Part shown: positions 46,429 through 57,800 of the stretch, piece by piece
Numbering within the stretch: position 1 is the stretch's first letter
Layout: each line of letters starts with the position of its first letter
Origin: Triangularia verruculosa
Taxonomy: Eukaryota; Ascomycota; Sordariomycetes; Sordariales; Podosporaceae
Assembly (NCBI GenBank): GCA_033296885.1
Contig: MU864012.1
Span: 24,612-88,611 of the forward strand
Length of the DNA: 64,000 nt
Direction: 5' to 3'
Translations under genes and position numbers: made by a program
Notes under the pieces: model-generated
Told to the model about the DNA's origin: nothing
Database searches by the model: none
Seen by the model: only the letters and a program-made list of their open reading frames with translations

Positions 46429-47850
46429 ATGGGAGAATCCCCAATCACACCAGCGTTCCGGGCGCTGCTCGATAACGATCGACACCACAACCATAGGCTT
46501 GGTTACTGGCTGCCCAAAGACCGTAAGGTCGTGGTGGCATGGGTCAAGCAGCTGATGGGCCGTGTTCGCTATAGCCAGGACGCAGCGCTGGACCCGACCC
46601 TTGTTGCCCTTCAAGACCTCGTCTCCAGCGACGCCATCCTACAGCCCCTTTCGGAGAACATGTTCACCGAGGTACCGAACATTCCTCCCTACAACGAGGA
46701 CCCAGAGGGCAATCACGAGCTCCGGTCCTTTGAGGAAATGCTCAATGCCTTCAACGTTCTGCTGACCCAAGGCCCGGCATGGGACGACATTGCAAACAAG
46801 GTCGGTCTCATCGGTTGCCCTTTCAATGCGATCCTCGACTGGCCCATGGCCACGGCGTCAGGCTACATGTTTTTTCTCTATCCATCCGTGAACGAACGCT
46901 TGAAGGCGATGTTGGTGCAGTGGGAGAAATTTCTCACCAGCAGCGCCTCGACTGCCGTTCTTCCTTCGTGGCTCTCGGCGCCCGATGGAGGCCTGAACTT
47001 CTTGCTCAAGATGGGGAATATGGATGGCATGCAGCCCTCCACGTCATACACGTTTCCTGAGCTCTACGTCTGTCCCAACCCCAACGACCCGACCACGTAT
47101 GGTTTCCCGAACTGGGACGCGTTCTTCACACGAGACTTCCAGCCCAACATTCGCCTGCTCCAAGGCCAGGGTGATGAGTCTGTCATCGTGCACCCCTGCG
47201 AGTCGGCCCCGCTGCAATACCCAGTCACCCACGTCCAGATGAGCGACAACTTCATGGGCAAGAACCAGCGCTACTCGCTGCAGGACATGATGAACCAGCA
47301 CCCTCTCGCGTCTCGCTTCGCCGGCGGCACCGTCTATCAGGCCTTCCTCTCCTGCCTCAGCTACCACCAGTGGCACGCGCCTGTGTCCGGCACCATAAAG
47401 GACACGGTGCTTGTAGCTGGTACATACTACTCGCAGAATATCTACCAAACCTTCTTCGGACACTGGCCCAGCGGCACACCTGACCCGGCTGCGACAACAT
47501 GGTCGCAGCCGTATATCGCCAGCGTCGCCGCTCGTGGCCTCATTTTCCTCGAGGCTGATAACCCTGACATTGGGTTGATTTGCTTCATCGCCATCGGCAT
47601 GACTGACGTCTCGGGTTGCGAGATCACGGTGAAGCCGGGTCAGCACATCAACAAGGGTGACAAGATGGGCATGTTTCATTTCGGGGGTTCCAGCTACTGC
47701 CTCGTCTTTGGTCCGCAGGCCAAGCTGCTCTGGACAGGCATCCCTGCGCGGGACTCGCCGTTGTGGCCGGAGAGCTTTAGTGATCCTGAGGAGATGCCCA
47801 ACTTCAACGTTTGCAGCCTGCTTGCTACTGTTGAAGGCACTGAATGCTGA
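46429..47850 (+). CDS. PsiD-like / phosphatidylserine decarboxylase-like enzyme
   Basis: 473 residues, single exon, starting MGESPITPAFRALLDNDRHH. The N-terminal PSDC-type domain (about 10-180) has YWLPKDRKVVVAWVKQL and LGYW-type blocks. The catalytic phosphatidylserine-decarboxylase domain follows: WDAFFTRDFQPNIR, HPCESAPL, SYHQWHAPVSG, FIAIGMTDVSGCEI and KGDKMGMFHFGGSS. The GGSS at 419-422 is the self-cleavage site that makes a pyruvoyl cofactor. Soluble PSD-like enzymes with this N-domain include the L-tryptophan decarboxylase PsiD, so an amino-acid decarboxylase role is likelier than lipid synthesis. No membrane helix or transit peptide. No biosynthetic partner genes adjoin. Confidence 0.88.
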   Translation: MGESPITPAFRALLDNDRHHNHRLGYWLPKDRKVVVAWVKQLMGRVRYSQDAALDPTLVALQDLVSSDAILQPLSENMFTEVPNIPPYNEDPEGNHELRSFEEMLNAFNVLLTQGPAWDDIANKVGLIGCPFNAILDWPMATASGYMFFLYPSVNERLKAMLVQWEKFLTSSASTAVLPSWLSAPDGGLNFLLKMGNMDGMQPSTSYTFPELYVCPNPNDPTTYGFPNWDAFFTRDFQPNIRLLQGQGDESVIVHPCESAPLQYPVTHVQMSDNFMGKNQRYSLQDMMNQHPLASRFAGGTVYQAFLSCLSYHQWHAPVSGTIKDTVLVAGTYYSQNIYQTFFGHWPSGTPDPAATTWSQPYIASVAARGLIFLEADNPDIGLICFIAIGMTDVSGCEITVKPGQHINKGDKMGMFHFGGSSYCLVFGPQAKLLWTGIPARDSPLWPESFSDPEEMPNFNVCSLLATVEGTEC

Positions 47851-47921
47851 AACGATGATGCGAGTCGAGGCGCCCGAGAATGGAGGATTTCGTGGAATTA
47901 AGAATGACCCTGCTAAATGCC

Positions 47922-48106
47922 TATGTCGTTGTCGAGTGGTATGAATTAATCAAGTATGACCTCATCGCCACAAATGGGATTCTGGGAATACCTATGTTTG
48001 TCGTTTGTTATACCCGTATAAAGATTCCTCCGATACTCTATGCTGCTCCTTTGCTTGTATGTCCGCCCTTGCGCAAATTAGTCGCACTTTTCAGAAGCCA
48101 GACCTT
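47922..48106 (+). repeat. Dispersed repeat copy 1
   Basis: About 185 bp in the same orientation as, and alignable with, 52111-52287. Shared blocks include TGTCGAGT, TCATCGCCAC, AAAGATTCCTC, GCACTTTTCAGA and GCCAGACCTT. Each copy's minus strand can read KVW-(L/P)-LKSA followed by GGHTSKG. Confidence 0.65.
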
Positions 48107-48267
48107 GACTTCGTTGCGAAGATGGAGGAGGGTGATGCATGCTTCATCATAGGGCAAGGTTGTGCACGGGGTCGTGGGAAATGTGACCGATGCGCAGAAA
48201 GGGAAGCTGAGATGGGCGAATCCGACGGCTTTCCAGGCTAGCTAGGTACACGACGCCGGAGGACTAT

Positions 48268-49158
48268 CTACACGTCTCGCTCCTTATCCTCCCGGGGGTC
48301 CTTGGAGCCAACTTTTCGAAACCTAGTAAGATACCTGTGCCTCGGCAGCTCATCGTTGATCCTGCGATGCTTCGTGCTCACGAGACGCTGCCATGTCTCT
48401 CGCGGCGGCCTCGTCCTCTCACTCAGCAAGGACAGGGTCACCGCCTCGCGTATGTCTTCTGGCAGACAGCGAGCAATCATCTCGTTTTTCTTCAGGATAT
48501 GCTCGACCGGCGGCGGCTTGTCGAGTTGCAGGTGGTCTTCGCCCCACGCCTCGTCAAGATCCATTCCGTCAATGAGGTCGGCCAGATCGGCGTACTGCTG
48601 CAGGTCGAGCAGGCTCCGGGCGAACAGCTCGAGCTTGGGGTATGGGATACCGCTCGCGCTGCGCTCGCACTGGTCCGGGCTGGGAGAGAGAAGGCACTCG
48701 AAGGCTGGCAAAAGTATGAAGAAGAAGTTGGCGCCCTTGAGCGTAAAGCGGGGATACATGTGCATGAGCGTCTTGGGCTCCGGCATGATGCGATGCCACA
48801 CCTCGTACTTTTCATTGAGAGGAGGGGAGGTGAGCAAAGCTATCGCTCTTTTGAATGAATCCGTCGGAACACATAGATCCCAGTTCTGGACAAGTCAGTC
48901 ACACATATTTTGGACGCAACTCGACGGAGTACAGACCATAGGAACTCGGTGAGCGCCGTAATACACCAGCGCCTTTGTGCCGACAACGCAGCAATGGATG
49001 CCAAAGCCCTCGAGCGTGGCGATGACATCGAGTGTCTCTTTAACGCCGCGGCCACAATGGGCATCACCCGGCTTTCCGAGATCTCGCGAATACTGAGTTG
49101 AGAATTGGGGTTGATATCCTGGAATTCCAGAGAGCAGTTGGTCATCGGCGTTGTCCAT
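48268..49158 (-). CDS. Nucleotidyltransferase-fold protein, degenerate active site
   Basis: 279 residues, exons 49158-48937 and 48885-48268. The fold's first elements are visible: a helix (ETLDVIATLEGFGI), strand CCVVG with a GT pair at 60-61 in place of GG, helix KALVYYGAHRV, then strand NWDLCV across the intron. In active enzymes the last motif is D-x-D; here it is D77-L-C79, so the second metal ligand is missing. The rest is helical with a Pro-rich segment (PKLELFARSLLDLQQYADLADL) typical of this fungal family. Divergent to a second NTase gene 760 bp away. Function unknown. Confidence 0.75.
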
Positions 49159-49917
49159 GGCTGGCTGAGCGATTATTAATTTACGGCTTTTTTGGATGAA
49201 GGGTTCGGTGTTGCGGCGTTAGAAATTTATATGCCGTCAGCTGTTGTTGGATGGTCACGGGCAGTCAAGTCATGTGACTCGAGCAGACAGTGGCTCAAGC
49301 TTATCTATACAGTGCCTAATGCGGGTTGGTACCTATTCTGAAGCAACAAACTTTAAGACCCGGACACCCGACGGCGAACGCCGCGGACAGACTTGGCCCT
49401 GTGGCCAAGAACCCAACCGTCTAAGACACCTACCTATATCGCTAGCTGAGCTTCCGACCACAGCAGCAACGTAAGGAGGTGGCACGGCCGCTCTCAGGGG
49501 CTCCAAATGCACCCGCTTCCTACTTTACCTGTCATAGCAGAACTTGGTTGAAGCAGGTAGAGTTGGAAGACTGAGCCAACAAGTTGGCCTCATTGTTCTT
49601 CAGAATGCTGGCCTGTTGAAGCTCCCCTATTCTCGGTCGTTGAGGAATGTGTGATCTGTAGGTACCTTAGGTATAATAGGAGGACGGTAACACGTCTTTG
49701 TCCGCATCCCTTCAAGTCATTCAACAAGCATTGCTGGACAGTGCTTCTTTATTTTACTTTCAGCTCTACCTTCAGCTCTACCTTCAGCTCTACCTTCTGT
49801 TAGCTTCCTCAGTTCGTCCTTTTCGTTGGCTCCTTCAATCCGTACCTGGGCACCTTTCCTCCCCGCTCCCCGCACGTGTCTGTTCTCTTTCATCTGATAG
49901 ACCGGGCAGCCTTCGAC
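49159..49917. other. Shared intergenic region of two NTase-fold genes
   Basis: About 760 bp between divergent starts. GTAGGTACCTTAGG motif near 49660. Holds the 12-bp repeat at 49761-49796. Confidence 0.5.
49761..49796 (+). repeat. 12-bp tandem repeat, three perfect units
   Basis: Unit CAGCTCTACCTT repeated three times in the presumed 5' leader of the NTase-fold gene that starts at 49918. Confidence 0.85.
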
Positions 49918-50902
49918 ATGTCTTCGCACCACAGCAGAGCCTCGAGCAGAAGCTCCGGGAGCCGCTCCAGCCGAGGGTCGCCTCCTCCCCAGCTCCCCCC
50001 AGCTCCTGCTACCTACAATGATGATCAGCTGGAATATCTCGAGAAGCAGAATGAACGAAACGTGACGCAACCGCACCTCGTATACGCTTTAGACCACGTC
50101 GTACAAGTTTTGAGGGCACGTGGAATCCACTATGGCGTCATGGGCGGTATGAGCATGATCCTCCTTGGAAATCAGGGACGGACCACCCGCGACGTCGATT
50201 TAGCTGTCGAGGTTAAGGTCAGGGATCTATTGGCAGCCTTTGTTGCTGACACCCGGTATATACACCTATGGAGTATCTGAACTTACACTTTGTTGAGTCT
50301 AATTCAGTTGATATAGGACCTACATTCCCCGCGCTGCTGCGGTTGCTGGAAGCGGTGTTGCTCGCATGTTTGTGCTCACGGGTCGCTCGTACGGACAGAA
50401 CGTCTCAAACCTTGCGGTTGAGATGGATTTAATTCTCAATGGTGAGCACCTGAAAAACCAAGCTTAAGCGGCTTGCCAACCTCGCACGGGCTAACGATTC
50501 TGAACCTCCGGGATAGGTCAAAGGGGCGCGCCTAGAACACTGCAGGGCGCAGTGAACACCCATGCAGTTAACACTGAGTGCGGCCAACGCTCCTACAACA
50601 TCCTCGGCCTCCAGTACCTGTTTCCCGCTAAGTTGAGGGCGTTGTATGAACGCGAAGGTCCAAACGATTATCAGGACCTCGTCTGGATGTCCTCTTTTCA
50701 TCCGCAGATTGTTAGCGGAATCGCGCCACAGCTGGATCACAACTTGAGGCACTACTTTGCTTGCCAATATTCAGAAACGGAGCTTGATCCGAACCGTGTG
50801 GCCTGGCTCTACGGTTTGCTTGGCCTGAGCACTCCTTCTAGCCGGTCCTCCAGCCAGGGTAGCCGCCGCTCGGGTAGCAGCGGGTCTCGGCGAGTTCGTT
50901 AA
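49918..50902 (+). CDS. Nucleotidyltransferase-fold protein with intact DxD
   Basis: 282 residues, exons 49918-50255, 50317-50441 and 50517-50902. An N-terminal Ser/Arg/Pro-rich tail (1-32) and a C-terminal Ser/Arg/Gly tail (about 260-282) flank a compact NTase fold. Motifs are YGVMGGMSMILLG (GG at 76-77) and RTTRDVDLAVEV (DVD at 92-94), then strand AVEMDLILNG supplying a likely third acidic residue. This G-G...D-x-D pattern matches small nucleotidyltransferases such as AbiEii/MNT-type proteins. Both introns keep phase. Biological role unknown; nucleotide transfer to a protein or RNA is possible. Confidence 0.8.
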
Positions 50903-52781
50903 CAACAGTTGGCATCAGGCCTTACCTTCAAGGTCATGTATGGTTAAGTGGACAGATCAATGCAGCCTCCGTTTTACTGCGTAAAAGGAGGTCTTCATAG
51001 GTGTGTGGGAAATCATGGAGTGTTTGGGTTGTGGGTATTCAGGCATGGAAGTAGTGTGGTTTAGATGTATAGACAGGCATTGAACGGAACTTTTCGTTTC
51101 AGTTGCCTTGAACAACTTCACATCCATGATCTGCTTACCTGTATTTTGTATAATGGGTGAAAAGTTCTACGTCGGCAACTGTAAACGCAAAAGCTTGCTC
51201 GGAAATGTGCGGACCTTTGATTCCGGAAGCGTGGGGTAAAGAAGATGAGCCTGTCTAGGTGGCCATAACGAGTGGTTGTTAAAGAAAAGAAATATCCATT
51301 TTACAACAAAGAGAGGGGGCTCGTGCCAATGTCGCTTACCTACCTAGATTTGTTGTGCGGGCAAGGTGTCAGAAACATCCACCTTCTGCTCTGAAGAACA
51401 GCTTCTTACTAACCTGAAAACTGAACATTTAACTGTGACATTCACTTATATAGCTCTGGCTAGGATACTATAAAACATTCTATTTTCTTCAAGTAAAGTT
51501 CATTAAGTTAAGAGACTGCTGTGCACGGCTAACTCGGCAGCGCCGCTCAGACCTTATTTCTTTCTCTAAATCAACATAGGTACTCAACCTTCGGCTCTTC
51601 CTCTACAGCATAGTCTCCAATCTTCAAAACATTTAAGCTCGCTATCAAACTTCATTGTAAACAGGCCCCTTCCAGTCTGTGGACGGTCCGCCCTCCAGGC
51701 TCAGTCACTCTCTTCTATTCAGCACCCCAGCCAAGCTTAAACTAACATCTCAAGCGGCATAAAGCCGCATCGATGAATCCATTCTAGACGGTGGATCCTC
51801 AGAGTTGCAGATGGAGATGTTAAAGGTTATATAGGCGGCATTCTTGTTGTTAAAGTCGACATAAAGCCGATGGGACACTTGCTTTCTCCTTCGACCGGCC
51901 CGCTTATCCTACAATCCGAGTTAGTGATATCCGGTCTGCTCTTTAGTTGGTTGATAGACCTGACCTCTCTGAAATACCATAGCATTCTAGTGATGCGTGC
52001 GGCCTTATCGGGTGCCAAGGATACGATATCCTCCTGGATATCAAATGGAGGTTCTGCATCTTCTGCTTCCACCCAAGTCTGGATACTGTAGGTTGTTGTA
52101 TCTACCTAGATATGCCGTTGTCGAGTGTTTAGGAATTAAGTATAACTTCATCGCCACCAAGGGGATTGCTGGAACATGTCTGGTGCTTATTATACCGCTA
52201 CAAAGATTCCTCGAATACTCTATACTACTCCTTTACTCGTATGCCCGCCATTGCATAAATAAGCCGCACTTTTCAGAGGCCAGACCTTTTCACCTCCAGC
52301 ATCGTGGCGCTTTTTCGTTGGATGAATCCCACCTTCCTCGTGGCCCTCCAGATCGACGCTATCGGCCCACTGATTGCAACTCGGCACCAGTCCATCGGGA
52401 GAGCGCTTCCTAGCGATCTTAAAAATCGATTTTCCCCTTCTTCTTCCAACTTCGCGATCTATTATAGAGAACGGCAATGGTGACCTGGTTGAAGCATGGC
52501 CCGGGCGTACTGGTCGGCTATCGAGATGAACGTTGCTATAATTTTGGCTCCTATACCGATACTGCAGCTACTGATAGCGAAGATCTGTCCGTGGGTGCTG
52601 AATTATGTTGCGGCACCGAATGATGCCTCGCAGATTCTCATGTTGCATTATGAAATAAAAAAGTTATTAAAGACCGACTACGTAGGTACCTACCTAGGTA
52701 CCTAAGTAACTTGCTTACCTACCTACGTAAAATTCAATGTTTCTTTCAGTTCTCAACCCCTGCCAGTCTACCTAGTAGGAC
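50903..52781. other. Intergenic, 1.9 kb
   Basis: No supported gene. Contains repeat copy 2 (52111-52287), AT-leaning stretches, and a cluster of TAGGTACCTACC motifs at 52681-52730 that forms an imperfect palindrome. Confidence 0.5.
52111..52287 (+). repeat. Dispersed repeat copy 2
   Basis: About 177 bp, direct orientation relative to copy 1 at 47922-48106. It has short indels and many point differences but conserved blocks in the same order; on the minus strand it reads KVWPLKSAAYLCNGGHTSKG. Confidence 0.65.
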
Positions 52782-53710
52782 TCACCCATTATCAACGATG
52801 GTCTTCACCTGCGCTGAAGATTGAATCTCAAAGTCTGCCAACTTGTCCTTCAGACCTCCATAAACACCCGGTCTGTCGGGTTGCAGTGGGTCGAAAACAA
52901 CGGGGTCATCCTCCAGCAAGTTACCAACCGCGGCCCACCATTTCTCCCGTAAATCATGAAGCGCGGAAACGCTAGTGCGGATCTTGACTTCGCCCAAGAA
53001 TTGCCCGGTGTCCATAGGCCGGCGTCGCAACAAAACCGCGGTCCGCAGCTCGCTGGGCACCCCGCTGTGTGTCGCCTCGTTCTCAACCAGATCCCACCTC
53101 ACCCCGTTTGCGTGCGTCCGGCGGCCCTTTCCATAGAACTTGTCCCCCACTACCTTGATAGCCGCGATCCTCTGAGCTCCCTCATCCGATCTCGTCCACG
53201 TATACTTAGGCCCACAGCTCAGGAAAGGCGCAAGCTCTGCCGTTGCGCTAACTTCGACGCTATGGCTTGTCGAAACTGTGTGCTCCGTCTTGTGGTACCA
53301 AGTCGTGCTCGCCGGCGCCCAGGACACCACCTCGGGGTCCCAGTATGAATCAAGCCCTCCACTTCGGCGGTATTGCTCAGCAAGCGGCTCCGCGTCTCCT
53401 CGGTCTGCGTGGGCTGTGAAGGTGACTTCTATGTGGGCCTCACGGAATAGTTTTCCGGGCACACGGCCAGATGCCAGTCGAAATTGACAAGTGTGTAGAG
53501 CGGGTCAGTGACGTCGCCAAGTGTACCGTGCAGAAAGATGGGCATGGAGCCATTGAAGGCTATGAGGGCAGACTTTCCGGTACGGTCGTAGCCTGTGATA
53601 TCGCGCCGATGGGGCTTGGGGTTACCGAATTCGTCAAGTTCGTTTTTGAGACGAGTTGTCGATTCCTCCGCGTTCTCGGGCAAGAGTGAAACGCTGAAGT
53701 CAAAGCTCAT
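52782..53710 (-). pseudogene. Unknown beta-rich family member, frameshifted
   Basis: Paralogue of the protein at 61462-62355. The first frame (53710 to about 53460) reads HGTLGDVTDPLYTLVNFDWHLA. The second frame (from about 53462 to 52782) covers IEVTFTAHADRG, WDPEVVSWAPAS, RWDLVENEATHSGVPSELRTAVLLRR and DDPVVFDP. The two frames differ by one base, with no intron that would keep conserved residues. About 308 codons in total, similar to the intact 297-residue relative. Alternating hydrophobic patterns suggest beta strands; no signal peptide. Not recognised as a named family. Confidence 0.7.
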
Positions 53711-54898
53711 CGTGATATCTGCTGAAGAGCGGAAGGGACGGTTTGTGTCTAGGTGGGTACCGTACCTAGGTAGGCGGAGTTTTGATGCTGCAGTAGGCTT
53801 GAAGTAGGCCTGGCGTCAAATGCTTGAATGGAGCATCGCGGCTTGAAACACGAAGGGGTGGCAGTCCCTCTTGTAAAACCTATGGGTGGGACACTCAACG
53901 ACAATTATCACCAAGGGGTATGGTGGTATTCTGTATGCCCAGTGGTATTGGCACTGTGTTGTTTTTGCGGCGCATGTTGCTTATCAACCCAACCTTGGAA
54001 GACAAGGTTACGGTTACACTCACTCGGGCACCTCCTCAGGGGCCAGTACTGCCTGATGTCAAGTCGTACGGCCCACCTGAAGCTCGGGACCGGTGCTTGC
54101 ATACCCACATACCCAGGTATGCAATTTTCTTTTAGTCATTTTGATTGCAACCAAAGTTTTGATTGCGTGAGGCCGCTCCCGATATCCCCATCCCTTGGTC
54201 GGCTAGCCTGGAGTGGTATGAGTGGTCTGAGCTGTTTGTCTGGGCTCCTGGAACCTGTGACACTGGAGTCTCGTATAGATGTTTGCTGCGGAACGAAGTA
54301 CAAGGCGGCATATGAGCCCAGGCTAAAACAGCTTGATCTTGTCTCGGGTCGCTCGCTCATCTTACGTAGTAAGATGGGACGCGCCTCTTCTTATTGCCCA
54401 GCTTGACCGCACTTATTGTTAGATTGAGTAGGGTTTGTGAGAAATCTGTATCATCGCTATCACAGCACCACCTAAGTTGCTCTAAATCAATCATCTGTTG
54501 AAGCCACTGCTGTCTCTTGGAGGCAGTCAACAGAGCTGGCATTCAGAAGACCCAGCTAACGGCTGGATTGCGCTCCAAGCGGCCACAGGATACTAGGTAC
54601 TTTTGCGCCAGATTGGTCCTCACGTACGTAGGGACAAGGCTGCCATGGAGCTTGCGCGTGCTGTAGCTGATGGTTTCACGGTTGCTCCGGGCCACTGCAC
54701 AAAAGCCACTGTGGTTGGTATCAAAGCTACAAGTGAGCAATGCTTGCAGATATAGTTCGCTCCAGTGGTACATAATAGCGGTCTCAGTGGCTGCCATGAC
54801 CGTTCCTCGAAGCACTTGGCATCTTATCACAAGATACTTGTGAAAACTGGGCAATTTCTCACCAATAATTGCCTTTGACTTGTTATTTCCGTCCTCCA
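53711..54898. other. Intergenic, 1.2 kb
   Basis: Lies between the frameshifted paralogue's start and the NLR-like gene's stop. Short frames only. TACCTAGGTAGG motif near 53752. Confidence 0.5.
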
Positions 54899-57800
54899 TC
54901 ACTCCTCCGAATCATCTTCTGACTCGTCCGCACTAGTCTCCGATGTATCGGTGTCGGACGCCACCTTTCCATCTTGAGTCTGCTTTCTTTCTGGCTTTTC
55001 TTCAAACTCGGGACCCAGCTTGAGAAAATTGTGGTCGGGTGCATGTATAAAGTGTCGGTGGGCATAACACTTGAAACAAAAGTAGAAGCCGTAGCATGCC
55101 TGGCACTGGTATGCGAGTCCACAGATGTCCTGTGTAACTCGTCTCACGTTAACACAGAATCCAAGTCCCATCCCAGGTTACCTGAAAAGAAGGACACCCA
55201 AGATTTTCATGGTTCAATTCGTGGAAGGGGGACGGATATTCCGCTAGGTACTTACACCTTGACAAAAGTCGCAGACGACTCGGATTGTTCTTTGGAAGGC
55301 CTTTTCACTCTCATGTTCGTCCCCATCCAGTACTGGGCCTGGCGATTCAGCGATTCCATTTCGCAGCAGCTCGATAATGTTACTCTGCTCGATTCGTGAG
55401 AATCTGGCAATCTTGAGGGGAGTCCATCTTTTGTCGTCAAGATGAACAACGATGGATCGATCAGCCCCATGCCTCAAAAGCAGACTGATGACCTCGAAAT
55501 GATCCGGTCTTTCCCGCGCCGGGCTTTGTTTGTCGATCCAGTATTCAGCCCCTCGTGCGGCCCAGCAAAGAGGTGTCCAGCCGTCAATGTCAGGAGCATC
55601 AACAGCAACTTCGTCACGCGAAAGCAGCATTTTGGCGACCGACGCACGACCTGCGGCTGCAGCCCAGTGCAACACCGTTCGGTTATGCCCATCCTTAGCA
55701 GCGACGTCTCCACCAGCTTGTAGGATAGCTTCGACGTTGTCAATGCCGCCACGACAGGCTGCCATGTGTATTGGCGAGCGGCCCATGCCGTCCTTTGCGT
55801 TGACATTAGCTCCTGCTCTTAACAAGAGGTTAATCGTGTCAGGCACGGTCTTGTAGGCGGCGGTAAGGATGGGATACCGGAAAAAGCCTCCCGCTATGTT
55901 CACGTCTGCGCCATTTTCTAGAAGAAACTGAATAATTTCTTGAACTCTGTCGGAATTGGAATCGGGACCACTGGCTTTGTAGGCAAGACACGCCGCCGAT
56001 AGTATTGAACCTCTGACGCCTTGGGGGACACAGTAATTGACATCGGCTTTGTGTTGTACAAGGAGCTTCGTAATCTGCACCTGCGCCTCGCAACAGGCTT
56101 GGGTGAGAGGTGAGCCCCAACTCTCATGGGCAAGGTTAACGTCGGCATTCCGTTTGAGAAGATGTGTCGCATTCTCCAGTTGACCTCGTTGTGCTGCGAG
56201 GAGCAGCGGAGTAAACCCGTCGTTGTCAGTCCGAAGGTTGACATCAGCACTAGCATTTACAACGCGTCGGTATACCGCCGGATCCAGCCTAACGTGATGA
56301 ATCGCAGCCAACCCGTAGCTGGACTTGACATTCATGTCGATTCTGGCAGGAAACTCCAGAAGTGCAGTCAAGACGTGGGGCGTTTCTGGGACAGAGGTAC
56401 GTCTCGATGCCTGTATGAGTAAGGGCTCGCCTTTCGCGGTGCCCTTCCACTTGAGGTCAGCTCCGTGCTCAGCCAGTATCCTGACTGCGTCAGCTGTTCC
56501 AAAGGTAACGGCCATGGCAACCGCTGTAAAGCCGTACCATTCCCCCCGCACGGTTTCGTCCATTGCGTCCACGGCTACCCCATGTTCCAGGAGTAGTTCT
56601 AAGCTGACGTCTTGCATAAGGCCGGCAGCATACATCAAGGGGGGAAATCCAGTTGGCGTTGGAAGATTTGGATCTGCTCCATGCTCCAACAGAATGCGAA
56701 GCAAGTCTGGCCTATGGACAAAAGGTGGCAAGATATAGCACTTTTGACTGTTGTTGATGTGGTCAGGGTTTGCGCCATGTTCTAGCAGAAGCCTGACGGT
56801 AGCAGGGTTATTCCCGCGGAGGGCATAGTAAAGTGACGTGTGTTCGTCCTTGTCCTCAAGCTCAAGATTGGCACCGTGACGGAGGAGCAGTTTGAGAATA
56901 TCTACACCATTGACTTGCCTGGCCCCTTGCATAAGCGCGGACATCCCTGTCGATGTCTGAGCGTTGACAGTGGCTCCTCTTTCGACAAGAAGGGCCAGTA
57001 TATCCAGGAGATCATTCTTTTCAATGAAAGCCTGGATGACTTGAATTAAGATTGGCACCTCGTCTTTAGGGTTATTTGGCCTTGCTCCTGCATCGAGGAG
57101 GAGATGACAGATCTGTGTATGGCCACGAACCGCAGCGTACCGGAGTGCCGTTCCGGAGGCACTGAAAGTATTTGGGTCTGCTCCCTTGGCCAGGAGAAGT
57201 TCAACGCAGGTTTTGAATCCGTCGTCGACTGCCAGAGTCAAGGGGCACCACTTCCCCTCGGGGCTGCCCATATTAGGATCAGCACCCTTCTGTAGCAGAG
57301 TGTCGACAACTTCATGTTGCCCCCAGAGGCAAGCATGATACAAAGGTGTACGGTCGTTGCTATCTTTGATGTCGATGCTTGGCTTTGCCGTGTGTAGAAG
57401 CGTCTTTACCGTCGCAGGATATACACTGACTGCGGCACAGTGTAGCACTGACTTATCCCGGCTGCTCCTGTATTCGATGTCGGCGCAGTGCTTGAGTAGG
57501 GTCTTAGCAGCGTTGACCTGTGAGCTCATGACAGCTTGGTAAAGCAAGGACATGGTTTTCGACGAGTTTGGAAGCTGAAGCTCGGATTCTACCGGGAAGC
57601 CGAGATTGAGCATCTTCTCTAAGAAGCGGTCCAAGCCGAGCCAAGATGCCCTGTGCATAACACCAGCCGGCCAGGAAATATCCTGATGGTTGGGAGCCTT
57701 GGACAATGTGTAGTCTACAAGCTCTATAAGCAGATCTTCGTCCCCAGAGGCGCCAGCTGCCACCAGTGCCTCAAAAAGGACTCCTTGAGAGAAGTCGAAC

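Noticed and set aside
47044..47679. 211-codon minus-strand frame opposite the PsiD-like gene
   Set aside because: Arg/Val/Leu-rich antisense frame of a well-supported single-exon gene.
53828..54406. 192-codon plus-strand frame between the frameshifted paralogue and the NLR-like gene
   Set aside because: Mixed Cys/Trp/Leu composition typical of random frames; no domain and no splice support.
54543..54902. 119-codon minus-strand frame touching the NLR-like stop codon
   Set aside because: Different frame from the ZZ-finger exon, no domain and no splice link; probably 3' UTR.
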